From assembly GCF_027943255.1 (NCBI RefSeq), contig NC_072897.1, positions 42,072,044-42,136,043 on the forward strand: a stretch of 64,000 nucleotides of DNA. The letters run 5' to 3'. Position numbers and translations under genes: made by a program. Positions within the stretch are counted from its first letter, which is position 1. The number at the start of each line of letters is the position of its first letter. This stretch comes from Anastrepha obliqua (Eukaryota; Arthropoda; Insecta; Diptera; Tephritidae). This document shows, in pieces, positions 21,581 through 31,747 of the stretch. The notes below the pieces were generated by a model. The model saw only the letters and a program-made list of their open reading frames with translations. It was not told the origin of the DNA and made no database searches.

Positions 21581-22819
21581 TCAGGTCAGTCCATAAGTTA
21601 GTGCGTATTTTACCCATAATTTCACTTTTCTACGATTTTTGCATACAAAAAATTATTCGCGGAATATAACGGAACTATTTATATTTTCTTTGATATATTG
21701 TGCACTCAACATGCAATTTTAATCGCGGATAGAAGTTCGTGTTGTTAAAAATTAAATGTAATCTTCGAACGCCTATAAGAGGCATATTTTGTATTTTTTG
21801 TGTAAAAGTGGTAAAAATGCAACCACTGCTGCTGCAGAAATATACACTGCTCACGGAGAGGATAGCGCAAAAATGGTTTTCAAAATTCCAAAGTGGTGAC
21901 CGCGCACTGGTCGTCCTGAAGTCTTTAACTCCGACGCCTTGCTCGAACTCGTGGAAGCCAAGCCAAATTTGACAGTTGATAGCTCAGAGGTTAAGTTCAT
22001 CACATAGAACAGTTCACAGGCACCTGGTTCAGTTGGGAAAGGTTTCAAAGCTGGGAAAATGGGTGTCGCATAAACTTTCCGTAGCCAACCTTCAGCAGAG
22101 AGTGAATGTGTGTTCTCAGCTGCTGCAACGGCTTGAAAATGAAAGTTTTTTGAACGGTATCGTTACTGGTGATGAAAAATGGGTCCTTTACAATAATCCT
22201 GTTCGCAAACGCCAATGGTTAGATAAAGATGAAACACCAGAACCGACTCCTAGAGATGGCCTTCACCCCAAGAAGATTCTCCTGTCTATTTGGTGGGATA
22301 TGGCCGGTATTGTTTATTATGAATTTCTGGAACCAAACCAGACGATAACTGGTGATTATTATTCCCATCAGCTATCAAACCTGAATGAGGCACTTAACAA
22401 AAATCGACCGTCTTTAGTGAATAGACGCAAAGTTTCGTTTCACCACGACAACGCAAGACCTCCTACCGCAAGGCAAACATTAGGCGAGCTGAACGAGCTC
22501 GGCTGGGAGCCAATGTCGCATCCACCATACTCTCCGGATATTGTACCTAGTGATTATCACCTTTTCCGTGGACTTCAATCCCATATGAGTAACAAGAACT
22601 ACTCCTCAAAAGAAGCTATAAGAAGGGATATCGACGCGTATTTTGGCTCCAAGGGCAAACAATTTTTTGAGCAGGGAATTAAACATTTGCCTAAACGTTG
22701 GGAAGACATTGTAAATAATGAAGGAAAATATATTAATGATTAATAAATACTTTAAACTTCTTTTATTATTAATTTTAAAACCACCTTTAAAAAACGCATG
22801 AACTTATGGACTGACCTGA
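21581..22819 (+). mobile_element. Mariner (DD34D) with complete TIRs
   Basis: Ends TCAGGTCAGTCCATAAGTT at the left and the complement at the right, with TA at 21579-21580 and 22820-22821. Length 1239 bp. It is inserted in the Jockey LINE. Confidence 0.9.
21739..22743 (+). pseudogene. Mariner transposase with damaged N-terminus
   Basis: The first part holds only a shortened first HTH (TERIAQKWFSKFQSGD) followed by a frameshift and a stop at 21970-21972. The second frame (21976-22743) is open for 255 residues: SSHRTVHRHLVQLGKVSKLGKWV (HTH 2 and WVPHEL-type motif as WVSHKL), IVTGDEKWVLY, HHDNARPP and SPDIVPSDYHLF. The last two Asp are 34 residues apart. The catalytic domain is intact, but DNA-binding is lost without the N-terminus. 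Confidence 0.85.
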
Positions 22820-22821
22820 TA

Positions 22822-23170
22822 CTTCCAATCAGTTGTGCTGTTATAAAGACAGCATGTGTCTAGTGAGTCAGCTTATTATTTATTCAACGTGATTTGTATG
22901 GGGAGTGGTCGAAGAAAGTTTATAACATGAGTCACGGGTTATTTTAATAGCCGGAAAACCTTTTGCTACACAAAAGTCGATTACATCGGGTATTTTATTT
23001 GTGTCAGTCGGTTAATATGTTGGGGACCCTGAGAAGGCGGTTATCGCTCCTAACAGGCTATCTTTCGGGGTAGAAGGTCGGTATCGCCATTGCGTGTGTT
23101 TGGCTCCAGATTCTCCTCCTGTAAGGAATCTTTTGCCGAGGATTGAGAAGAATTTTTGTGTCTATTGAAA
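22822..23170 (-). pseudogene. Jockey-type endonuclease remnant
   Basis: Minus strand, across frameshifts: WSQTHAMAIPTFYPER, AFSGSPTY and NKIPDVIDFCVAKGFPAIKI. In Jockey LINEs the SGSPTY...P--IDFC--KG stretch precedes the SDH motif. Position fits the mariner having split one LINE. Confidence 0.55.
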
Positions 23171-23416
23171 TAAATTTAGTTCAAAAAATCAACATTATAT
23201 GCACCTATATTTCACCTGATCAAGAATTTACACCTTCGAAATCATTCAAATAATCAACCAAGTTAAACCCTCAGTAATTTAACCCAGAGATTTTAGTGCA
23301 TGGAGCCCACTTTGGAGCTTACCAATAATAAAAGCATCAAAAAGGCGCTACTTTCTCCAAACTTAATTTAATTGAACAACGGATCTGAGACAAACTTTTC
23401 TACTCATTCCTCTTTT
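23171..23416. other. AT-rich spacer
   Basis: No recognisable feature; possibly the decayed 5' end of the Jockey LINE. Confidence 0.4.
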
Positions 23417-24050
23417 TCACATATAGATCTCACAATGTGTTCTGACATACTTGCCACAAAATGCATTGGAGTACACTCGACCATCCTCATCGAAGTGATC
23501 ACTTCCCCATTGTACTAAAGTTGTACTTAGGTTCAATAACCAAAAACCACAAAGCAAAAATAATATTCGAAACGGATTACGCTGACTGGCGGAAGTTTCA
23601 GTAATTTTGTGAGGCAAAATGCAATAATAGTACAAGCTCAGACAACCCCATCCAAGAAAGTGCGCGTTTAACAAAAATTATTCGTTCAGCAGCGAATGCT
23701 GGCATACCACAACCAAAGCCAAAATAAAGACCGAAAACTGTTCCTTAGTGGAATAAAGAAGTTCCTAAATTTCGAGTATGAATATAAACGGTATCGTTCA
23801 CTTGTCAACCTAATCTCCTTGAATAAAGTAATGCATTTTCCCACTCTCTACGAAACAGGCCAAGCGTATGTGTTTTAAATATTTCAAAAGCAAAATAGAT
23901 CCCTCCTCCAGTCCAAAATTTATATGCTTTAAATAAACTTTCTAGAACACCTAGAAACTCAACCATCCAATATCTGAAGGGGTCAACTGGCTTGATAAGT
24001 AATCCATCCAAAATTTCCGAGTTATTCTGAAACAAGTTCAAACAACTCAT
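23417..24050 (-). pseudogene. Unrecognised coding-like segment with hydrophobic stretch
   Basis: Two minus-strand frames: 23805-24050 (EILDGLLIKPVDPFRYWMVEF, then an aromatic-rich stretch) and 23417-23674, which contains RNPFRILFLLCGFWLLNLST, a plausible membrane segment. The order and composition faintly recall insect ionotropic receptors, where an RxxLRILFLLW-like segment precedes a transmembrane helix. Several stops separate the pieces. I do not assign a function; this is one of very few stretches not obviously from a TE. Confidence 0.25.
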
Positions 24051-24209
24051 TCAGCACACAGTTTCAAACTACTAAAACTTCCACATTGTCCAGCAATTTT
24101 CACCCCCTCTCATTTTCTGCTAGTCAAATAGAAACCAGCACCTTCCGTGGATGGGAAAAATTTTGGAAAAGATCGCTGCAAAACGCTTGATGTGATACTC
24201 TCAGCGAAT

Positions 24210-24957
24210 GTAATACTCATCGAATCATGTGGAAATCAATTGGATCATCTCTATGCCAGAAACCAGGATCATCAAAGCTAACATAGGTAATATCAACATG
24301 ACTAAGAGAGTACATAGGGGGTCTCCACAGGGACGAGTATTATCTCCACTTCTTTGGTTATGTGTGATTAGCAAAATTTTGATAAAACTTAATAGAGGTG
24401 GGGTAAAAGTGGTGGCGTACGCTGATGATGTGGTGCTAATGATGTCAGGACTGTGTCTCAAGACGATCAGTGGGATCATCTAAAGGGCGTTAGGGGAGCT
24501 TAACTCTTGGGCCACAGGATGTGGCCTAAGTTTAAACCCGCGTTAAACAGAACTGATGCTTTTTACCACCGGATACAAGTACCAACTTTTACCCTACCAA
24601 ATATTAACGGAAAAACGCTCTCACTTTCACCCAGTGCAAAGTACTTAGCGGTGATTTTGGACTCCAAACTTACCTGGAAATTAAACGTCGAAGAACGCGT
24701 AAGGAAAGCTGAAATTTGCTTTATATGCCTGTAAACGTATGCTTGGAAGAAGATGGGGTCTTCAACCTAAACATACATTATGGTTGTATAATGCGGCTAT
24801 ACGACCAATTTTATCGTATGGTTCGGCAGTTTAGTGGAAAGCTCTAGGGAGAGATTACAATACCAAATTACTTGTCAGAATACAAAGATCAGCCTGTGCA
24901 ATAACGGTCGGTGCAATCAGATCATGTCCTAGGGAGGCTCTTAACGCACTGACACAC
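24210..24957 (+). pseudogene. LINE 4 reverse transcriptase region, 5' part
   Basis: Reads MTKRVHRGSPQGRVLSPLLW and VVAYADDVVLMMSG (YADD at about 24416-24427), then ALGELNSWATGCGLSLNPR and, after frameshifts, LGRRWGLQPKHTLWLYNAAI and ACAITVGAIRSCPREALNAL. This is the palm-C, thumb and linker of an RNase H-bearing LINE like LINE 3. It continues in frame at 27663 after the SINE insertion. Confidence 0.75.
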
Positions 24958-24969
24958 GTTATTCCAATA
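24958..24969 (+). repeat. Target-site duplication of the SINE, left copy
   Basis: GTTATTCCAATA, repeated at 27651-27662. Removing the insert joins HVIPI to DLHIKK in one LINE frame. Confidence 0.8.
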
Positions 24970-25418
24970 TATATGGAGAGACACCTCTCGTAACGGACAC
25001 CTCTAATAACCGGACACCTTCCTTGGGCGGACATTTTTTCATGCACCAAGTTTTAAGTGCATTTTTCAGATCAAATGCCCCTCTCTTATCCGTACACTCT
25101 CTTGGCCGGACGCGGACAGTGATTTGTCATAAAATTAGACTAAAAACCTCTATTAAGCGGACGCGAACCTCTTGTCAACGGACAAAGAGATTTCGTTTCA
25201 TAATAAATCAGAGAAAACCCTCTCTTGAGCGGACGCGAACTCCCCTTGAGCGGACAAAACTTTACACACGTAACAATGCACAACGTTCGTCACAATTATG
25301 TATACTGACTTTTGAAAAACGTCGTAGTCCCGTGTTTGTTGAAAAAATTTTTAAAGCGCATGCTTAGTTTGGTTTGCTCAGTTAAGTGTGTTCAGTGAAA
25401 GTGAAAAAACGTAAAACC

Positions 25419-27046
25419 ATGTCGCGGTTGAATGTGAGTTTGAAAGAAAAAATTGCAATCATAATCGCTAGTGAGGAAAACAATATGTCCGCACGAGCAT
25501 TAGCCAAAGGGTAAGTTTTACTAAAAAAAAACATCGTTCTAATTTATATTCGCAAGATAAAAACAGTTTTCAATGAAAAAGAAAATCGACTTAATTATGT
25601 ACAAAGTCCTTATATTATCTGTTTTAAGGTTCAAAATTGGAAAAACTTAGGCTGCGCACATCGTTAAAAATAAAGGAGATATCCGAGCGAAATGGATGGA
25701 TGGAAGCAAAATTCAAAGCAAAAGGTCCTTTATGAAAGTAGATGGAAAAAAAATTGACGAGATGTGTTACGAGTGGTTTTGTAGAGCCCGAAGCCAAAAT
25801 GTTCCAATATCCGGGCCAATAATTCAGGAAAAGGCTAGAGATATCGCTTTAAAACAGGGTGTCAATAATTTTGTAGCCTCTAATGGCTGGTTACAAAAAT
25901 GGTGAACCAAACATAACATAACTTTTCGGTACATTTGTGGTGAAAGTGCTGCTGTTGATATGCAAGATGTCAAGCAATTTTTGGAAAAACTACCATCAAT
26001 GCTAAATGGATATGGCCCCAGGGATATTTATAACGCTGATGAGACAGGCCTTTTCTTTAGAGCTTTGCCAAACAAAACGTTGGCTCAAAAAAATGAGGAA
26101 TGTCGAGGAGGCAAACTTTCGAAAGACCGTCTGACTGTCCTATTTTGTGCTAATATGGCAGGAGAGAAAGGAACACCACATGTTATTGGGAAAGCTGCAC
26201 AGCCGAGAGCGTTTGCATCAATTGATATTAAAAAACTGCCAGTACGTTGGTATTCAAATAAGAAGGCATGGATGACTCGTGAGGTGACGTCACAGTGGTT
26301 GACAAATTTTAACAAAAAAATGGAGTTGCCAAATAGAAAAGTACTATTATTTCTTGACAATGCGGCATCTCATCCACGTGATATGAGTTTGAAAAATGTT
26401 ATGGTAATTTTTCTTCCCAGTAACGCGACGTCAGTTTGCCAACCTTTGAATCAAGGAACTATCTAAAATTTTAAAGTTCATTATCGAAAATATCTTGGTT
26501 AGCATGGGCGCAGGTTCGCCAAACAAAAATATAAATGTTTTAGAAGCAATACATTTTATAAAAGAACCATGGGCGAAGGTTCAACCGGAAACCGTTAAAA
26601 ATTGCTTCTAGAAAGCAGGTTTTGACAAAAATAAAAATGTTCCAGCTGAATTCGAGCCCAAAGATCATTTGCCGTTAGCAACGCTTGCTTCTATTTGGGA
26701 ATTATGAAAAACCCTTAAAGAGTTTAGTCACTCAAGTTGCGATGACTTCGTAGCAATTGATAATAATGTATGGACCGAGAGCTCTGAGTTAGAGCTGAAC
26801 GTTGTAATGGCTGAAAGTTTTGAAACGATTGATGATACTGATACTGTGAGCGTTCACGAAGAAGCTAACCCAATTAACTCAAACGAAACTGCTTTGGGGG
26901 CTATTTCAAATTTGAAAAGATTTTGCAGCGAAGACCTGGTTGCTTTTGAACTGCTGCAAGAAATAGAGAGCCATGTGCAAAATATTTTCCTTGTAAATAA
27001 ACAACAAAATTTACGCCAATCGACAATTTCCCAGTTTTTTAAATAA
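25419..27046 (+). pseudogene. Pogo transposase with CENP-B-like domains, inactive
   Basis: Exon 1 (25419-25510) MSRLNVSLKEKIAIIIASEE, a GT-AG intron (25511-25628), then FKIGKT and a stop (TAG at 25645-25647, probably CAG before) followed by AAHIVKNKGDIRAKW: the psq-type HTH. A CENP-B-type HTH follows (MCYEWFCRARSQNVPISGP) with a TGA after LQKW at 25902-25904. The DDE domain has NADETGLFF, LLFLDNAASHP and PSNATSVCQPLNQGTI; the last should be PLDQG, so the third Asp is Asn, 30 residues after the second. Stops follow 26463. The C-terminus (26807-27046) is acidic and ends QSTISQFFK, a PCNA-binding PIP-box pattern as known for Drosophila pogo. Confidence 0.8.
25511..25628 (+). other. Intron in pogo transposase gene
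   Basis: GTAAGT donor and TTTTAAG acceptor join AAA-GG to GTTCAAA, giving LAKGFKIGKT across the HTH. Confidence 0.7.
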
Positions 27047-27331
27047 TCAAACAAAAATGCTATGTTCTAAGTGGAATATTTATTTTTATTTTTGTTATTA
27101 CTTTGTATGAGATATGTATGCATGTGTATGAATTTTGGAATTAATAAACACAAATTTTGTGTGAGCAACCTAATGAATATATTTTATTACAATGAGCAAT
27201 TGGTAAGCATTTAATTAGTTAAAAATTCAAAACTTCACAAAATAGCTACCCACTCCCATAACCGGACACCTCTCTTGGCCGGACAAAAATCAGCCGACGG
27301 TGAGTGTGCGCCCAAGGGAGGTTTCACTGTA

Positions 27332-27650
27332 TATATATTGTAATTGGCGCGTATACCCCTTTTGGGTGTTTGACCGAGCTCCTCCTCCTATTTGTGGTGT
27401 GCGTCGTGATGTTGTTCCACAAATGGAGGGACCTACAGTTATAAGCCGACTCCGAACGGCAGATATTTTTATGAGAAGCTTTTTCATGGCAGAAATACAC
27501 TCGGAGGTTTGCCATTGCCTGCCGAGGGGCGACCGCTATTAGAAAAATGTTTTTCTTAATTTTGGTGTTTCACCGAGATTCGAACCGACGTTCTCTCTGT
27601 GAATTGTGAATGGTAGTCCCGCACCAACCCATTCGGCTACGGCGGCCGCC
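27332..27650 (-). repeat. tRNA-like SINE, full length, host of pogo
   Basis: Minus-strand copy. Box B-like sequence at 27575-27586 (GGTTCGAATCTC on the minus strand), box A-like at about 27622-27640. Right flank is the 12-bp duplication 27651-27662; its AT tail extends leftwards and is interrupted by pogo. Confidence 0.85.
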
Positions 27651-27662
27651 GTTATTCCAATA
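27651..27662 (+). repeat. Target-site duplication of the SINE, right copy
   Basis: GTTATTCCAATA, as at 24958-24969. Confidence 0.8.
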
Positions 27663-28660
27663 GACCTACACATTAAGAAGACGGCAACCATGAGTGCATT
27701 TCGGTTAAATAAAGCGGATCGCTTGAAAGAAAAACGTATGGGCATGCCAGTCTACTATTGCGACAAACTCAGTTAACCTCGATGAGGACTGACTACATCG
27801 CCCCGACGGTAACATTGAACAGGCCACTCTCCTTCCATCTAAGGAGGAATGGAATAAGGGATTCTCACTAAATAACTTCGACACCACAGTGTATACAAAT
27901 GGTGCTAAAATGGATTTTAGTGTTGGAGCTGGTATATACTCTCATAGACTTAAAATTGAAAAATCTGTGCGTCTTCCCAATGCCTGCAGTGTCTTCAAGG
28001 CGGAAGTACTGGGAATTGGGGAAGCTTGTAGGCTATTAATCGCAGATTTCTCTTTTAAAGGCAATATCGCTATTATTTCGCATAGCCAGCTGCAATCCAG
28101 GCACTGGATTCGGCTACTACGAACTCTATGGTGGTGGAACAAAATAGTAATAGCCTTTGAGTGTAACCCTAATTTGGGTCCCTGGACACCGGAACATTGA
28201 AGGTAACGAAAAAGCCGATGAACTGGCAAGAGGGGGATCTGCCATAAATAACGCTCTTACAGAATCGGTATTCACACCATTAGGTGCAGTCAAGAGTACA
28301 ATTTCCCTAAAATACCTCCGAATCGCAGATTGTAGATGGAGAAACCAGACGAAATGCAAAATCAGCAGGACGTTATGGGCCACCTACAACCTCAAACAAT
28401 CGTCAATATTGTTAGACATAAAACGACGGGATGCCTGGAGACTAACGGCAGTCATAACTGGCTTTTGGTCTGTTGGAGAACAAGCAGCCAAAATGGGCAT
28501 CCCTCACAACACATACTGTCACAGTTGCAAACAACCGGAGAAAAGGGAAACAATCTTCCACTTCCTCCCACCCTGGGCAGGCCGCTGTTCGAGAGTCTCG
28601 AACAACTGTCTCGCTTAGATGTCAACAACCTAATAAAGTTCTTAAACCGCACTGCGATTC
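27663..28660 (+). pseudogene. LINE 4 linker, RNase H and C-terminal finger
   Basis: Continues with DLHIKKTATMSAFRLNKADR. RNase H follows: YTNGAKMDFSVGAGIYS (the TDGS Asp is Asn), CSVFKAEVLGIGEACRL (Glu block) and ISHSQLQS where DSQAA is expected, so two metal ligands are changed. After a frameshift WVPGHRNIEGNEKADELARG and the finger CHSCKQPEKRETIFHFLPPW appear. It ends with VNNLIKFLNRTA at about 28660, where ORF1-type sequence of LINE 5 starts without an intervening 3' UTR. Confidence 0.75.
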
Positions 28661-29500
28661 TACTCGAGAAAATGGTCCCGACCGGAAGCACAGGTACTGC
28701 TAGCTCCGGTACCGAAGGATGACCGCTTGTAAGAATGGTAGACCCAGCGAAAGCGGGCTGCCAGGATCGCAGAAACGCATTTGAAACCAATACAACCTTC
28801 TCCAAAACGACAACGCTACTTGAAGGAAACTAAGCCAAACGCAAAACGGGACAAAACCATTGGCGTGATGCCCCAAAAATCCTTTGCGGAGGTTGCAAAG
28901 AGCCGCATTGTAATAGGAATTCTGGATGAAAACTATCCCGAAGATATGATTCCCAAGACCCAATAGAAATGTGTCGAGGCCGAGCTAACGAAGGTAACAC
29001 TGAGGATTATCCTGGAGAACCCCGGCCCTCCGCCTGCGCGCGAAGTTTCAACTGTATAAAGAGGCCGTCTCAATAGTAGGCGAAGTATTCCCGAATGCCT
29101 AGCTGATGGTCGTGGACAGGAAAGATATTCCATCCAACCGCGGGCGAAGGGTTGGGTTACCTTCAATAGTCGAAGATATAATTAACCTCATTCGGGTCTG
29201 TAATCCAGACATCCCTCCCAAGAGTGAAGATTTGTTAAAGTTCTTATAAGTAAGAACAGCGCAGAAGAATTGAAAGAACAAAGGCGCTCTATTATGCAGG
29301 TTTTCTCGTTGCTGACCGAAAACTCAATTGAATTGTTAGCAAAATGCGATGGGCAATTGAGGCAATACGGAGGCAAAGGAGTTCTTAACCAACAAAGAAT
29401 ATACAGAGCTCATGAGCGAACTGGAGCATATGAGCGAAGCTGAACCGATGAGCGAAGATGAGCATCCCACCGATGAAGAATATGGACTTCGAACGCGACA
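28660..29500 (+). pseudogene. LINE 5 ORF1 (gag-like) remnant
   Basis: Contains NAKRDKTIGVMPQKSFAEVA, matching the KKSFAEVAKG block of LINE 3 ORF1 (about 34530), then LTKVTLRIILENPGPPPARE. Stops and frameshifts are frequent after 28965. Downstream acidic residues resemble the C-terminal tail of LINE 3 ORF1. Confidence 0.65.
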
Positions 29501-29639
29501 GTAAATATTCCGTACAACAGTGTAAGTCTTACGAAAAGAAACTTTTATGCGAGAGTAAAGAAGACCCAGACATAACGCTAACAGCTGACGCATCTTCTAC
29601 ATGTATATCTACACGATTGTAAGGAAACCTGCCTTGTCC

Positions 29640-30071
29640 TCATGGATCATCTGGCAGAAGATCAGTGAACGTAGACCTCATCCAGGAACCCTGGGTACGG
29701 AATGGCGAAATCTGCGGCTTAACGACTTCAGGGTATAAGCTATATGAGGCCAATTGTGAAGGTATTAAAAGAGCATTTATGATTGCAAAAACACAGCTTA
29801 ATATATTTATGATTCAAAAGTTCAGTAACGCAGATACTACGACGGTTAGTTGGGAAGTGAGCGGAAGCAACATCTGGCTAACCTTCTTTTATTTTGCAGG
29901 AGGCGACAGAGGTCCACTGCCGTCACCGCTGATAAGAACACTTGCGGAAGACTGCAAAACACACAACCGTGAATTAGTCCTAAGAGGTGACGCCAATGTC
30001 GACCATACCAGATAGGGAGATCGGCGCTTGGATACCAACGAACGTGGTGAGTCTCTCTTTAATTATATTAT
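29640..30071 (+). pseudogene. LINE 5 endonuclease, first part
   Basis: VDLIQEPWVRNGEICGLTTS, MIAKTQLNIFMIQKFSNADT, LVLRGDANVDH and, after a stop at 30013-30015, LDTNERGESLFNYI. The GDAN motif holds the catalytic Asp-Asn pair. The frame is cut at 30071 by the DD41D element; it resumes near 32690 with WRVLNEH and SDHRYIEI. Confidence 0.75.
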
Positions 30072-30344
30072 AAAGGGTGATTTTTTAAGAGCTATAGGAA
30101 AGTTTTTCAAAAAAACACATGTAAAATTCAGAAAAATGCATGAAATTTTTATTTAAATCGATAGTACAGTCCATATAATTTAATGTTTGAAGATTATTTA
30201 ATGCAAATGTTAACCACAACTGCGCTTCAAATGGTCCATCCGCTTAGTCCAATTTTGGCATACTCTTTCCAATGTTTCGGCCGGCATTTCACATATAAAT
30301 GCTTTAATGTTGTCTTGCAATGCGTTAATTGAAGCAGGCTTGAC

Positions 30345-30352
30345 TGAATAGA
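30345..30352 (+). repeat. Target-site duplication of Jockey LINE, left copy
   Basis: TGAATAGA, repeated at 31740-31747; the LINE poly(A) (as T run 30354-30361) follows directly. Confidence 0.7.
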
Positions 30353-31739
30353 TATTTTTTTTCCATTATAAATTACGATCTGTTAATATTAACAATAAGT
30401 AATTGGTGTTAGGGTTTGGAATTAAAATGACCCTTCCCTTTGAAAGAGAACATTATTGTCTTTGGTGGTATTTAGTTACAATTTTACTAATACATAGTTT
30501 TCTATAATTTTATATTATTTTATTTTATATTACAGTACGAGCAAGATCTGTGGGTGTTTTGCGCTTAGTCTTCTTGGTTTAAGTTCCATTTCCGGTATCA
30601 GTCTCATCTCATGGTTTTTGTGCTCTAATAGTCGCAAGATGTGCTTACTGCTACTTCTTTTTACTGTTTCAGTGACAGTGTCTATGCCGAGGTCGCGGTG
30701 AATATCGTCATTTTTTATGTACCAATTTGCGTTTGTGATTGTCCTTAGCATCTTAGATTGACTTCTCTGAATGATTTGTAGGTTTGATTTACTGGCAGTC
30801 CCCCAAATTTCTAGTCCGTAGGTCCATGTCGGTCTGATTATTGATTTGAATTTGTTTATTAAATAAGCTTAGGGTTGATTGTTTTCCTAGTAGCCAGTAG
30901 AGTTGTCGGAATTTGTTTTTCATCTCGTTTCTCTAGTATGTGTTTTTTCCATGTGAGTTTTGAGTCAATCGTTATGCCTATGTATTTTGCACTTGAGTGT
31001 ATTGTTATGTCTTCCCCGCTAATTTGGATTGGATATCTTGCAGATTTTCTCTTCTCGTATATTACATGTAGTGTTTTGTCTTTATTGACCTCAATGCCCC
31101 ATTTTTCAAACCATTTTGTTGTAGCTGGTAGCGTATCTTGCAGTGTTTTTGTTGCTGCTTCTTCATTGTGGTTAGCTGACATTAAAACTGTGTCGTCTGC
31201 AAATGTAGCTATCATTGATCCTCGAGTAGTTGGCGTTGGTATATCTGCTGTGTTTACTAAGTATAGTATGGGGCGCAGTACGCTTCCTTGAGGTACTCCA
31301 GCAGACGCCGTCATAATAATAGAGCACTCATCGTCATATAATATTTTATGAAAAAGTGTTTATCAGTCATGTAGCTTTTAAGGATATTAAATATGTTAAG
31401 TGGTAAAATTTTTTTAGCTTATATTATATAGAAGTCCTTTGTGTCATACTCTGTCAAAAGCTTTCGCGATGTCCAAATACACGGCAATGCAATATTTCTT
31501 CTTATCGAAGTCGTCTGTAATTTTGTTTACTATTCTGTGAATCTGTTGCACAGTGGAATGTTGTTTTCGGAAACCGAACTGGTGCGAGGGGATAGCGTCT
31601 TTTTGTTTTAGAATCGGGTCAATTCTGTCAAGCAGTATTTTCTCAAACAATTTAGAGAGGATGGGCAGCAAGCTAATTGGTCTGTACGAGCTAGCAACAA
31701 TGGCGTTCTTGTTTGGCTTGGGGATCGCTATAATAGACA
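30353..31739 (-). mobile_element. Jockey-type LINE, 5'-truncated
   Basis: Minus-strand LINE with a poly(A) tail at its left end and an 8-bp flanking duplication. Only the C-terminal half of ORF2 (RT) and the 3' UTR are present. No RNase H. Confidence 0.85.
30530..31739 (-). pseudogene. Jockey-type reverse transcriptase, truncated
   Basis: Minus-strand order: IIAIPKPNKNAIVASSYRPI and SLLPILSKLFEKILL (31600-31740), HQFGFRKQHSTVQQIHRIV, AVYLDIAKAFDRV (palm Asp; near 31444). A small gap follows, then AGVPQGSVLRPILY, ATFADDTVLMSANH (FADD near 31195-31206), NKDKTLHVIY and AKYIGITIDSKLTWKKH. After a stop near 30859 the end is SIIRPTWTYGLEIWGTASKS and LRTITNANWYIKND. A gap around 31310-31440 removes part of the palm. 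Catalytic acids are preserved in the pieces. Confidence 0.8.
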
Positions 31740-31747
31740 TGAATAGA
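31740..31747 (+). repeat. Target-site duplication of Jockey LINE, right copy
   Basis: TGAATAGA, as at 30345-30352. Confidence 0.7.

Larger units (their letters stand above)
19888..23170 (-). mobile_element. Jockey-type LINE (minus), split by a mariner
   Basis: A minus-strand LINE with a poly(A) tail (T run at 19888-19899), RT (20220-21250) and endonuclease (22822-23170). The mariner at 21581-22819 lies between endonuclease and RT. There is no RNase H, as in Jockey-clade elements. Heavily decayed. Confidence 0.7.
24974..27329 (+). mobile_element. Pogo-type DNA transposon in the SINE tail
   Basis: Right end reads GGTTTCACTG next to TA; the left end GGAGAGACACCTC is a diverged partner. Subterminal CGGACACCTCT / CTTGGCCGGAC words are repeated at both sides (24985-25060, 25085-25260, 27258-27290). 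The element lies inside the TATATA tail of the SINE at 27332-27650. About 2.36 kb. Confidence 0.75.

Noticed and set aside
23640..23730. Small mitochondrial-protein-like reading FGFGCGMPAF on the minus strand
   Set aside because: Too short, in a different frame from neighbours, and bounded by stops.
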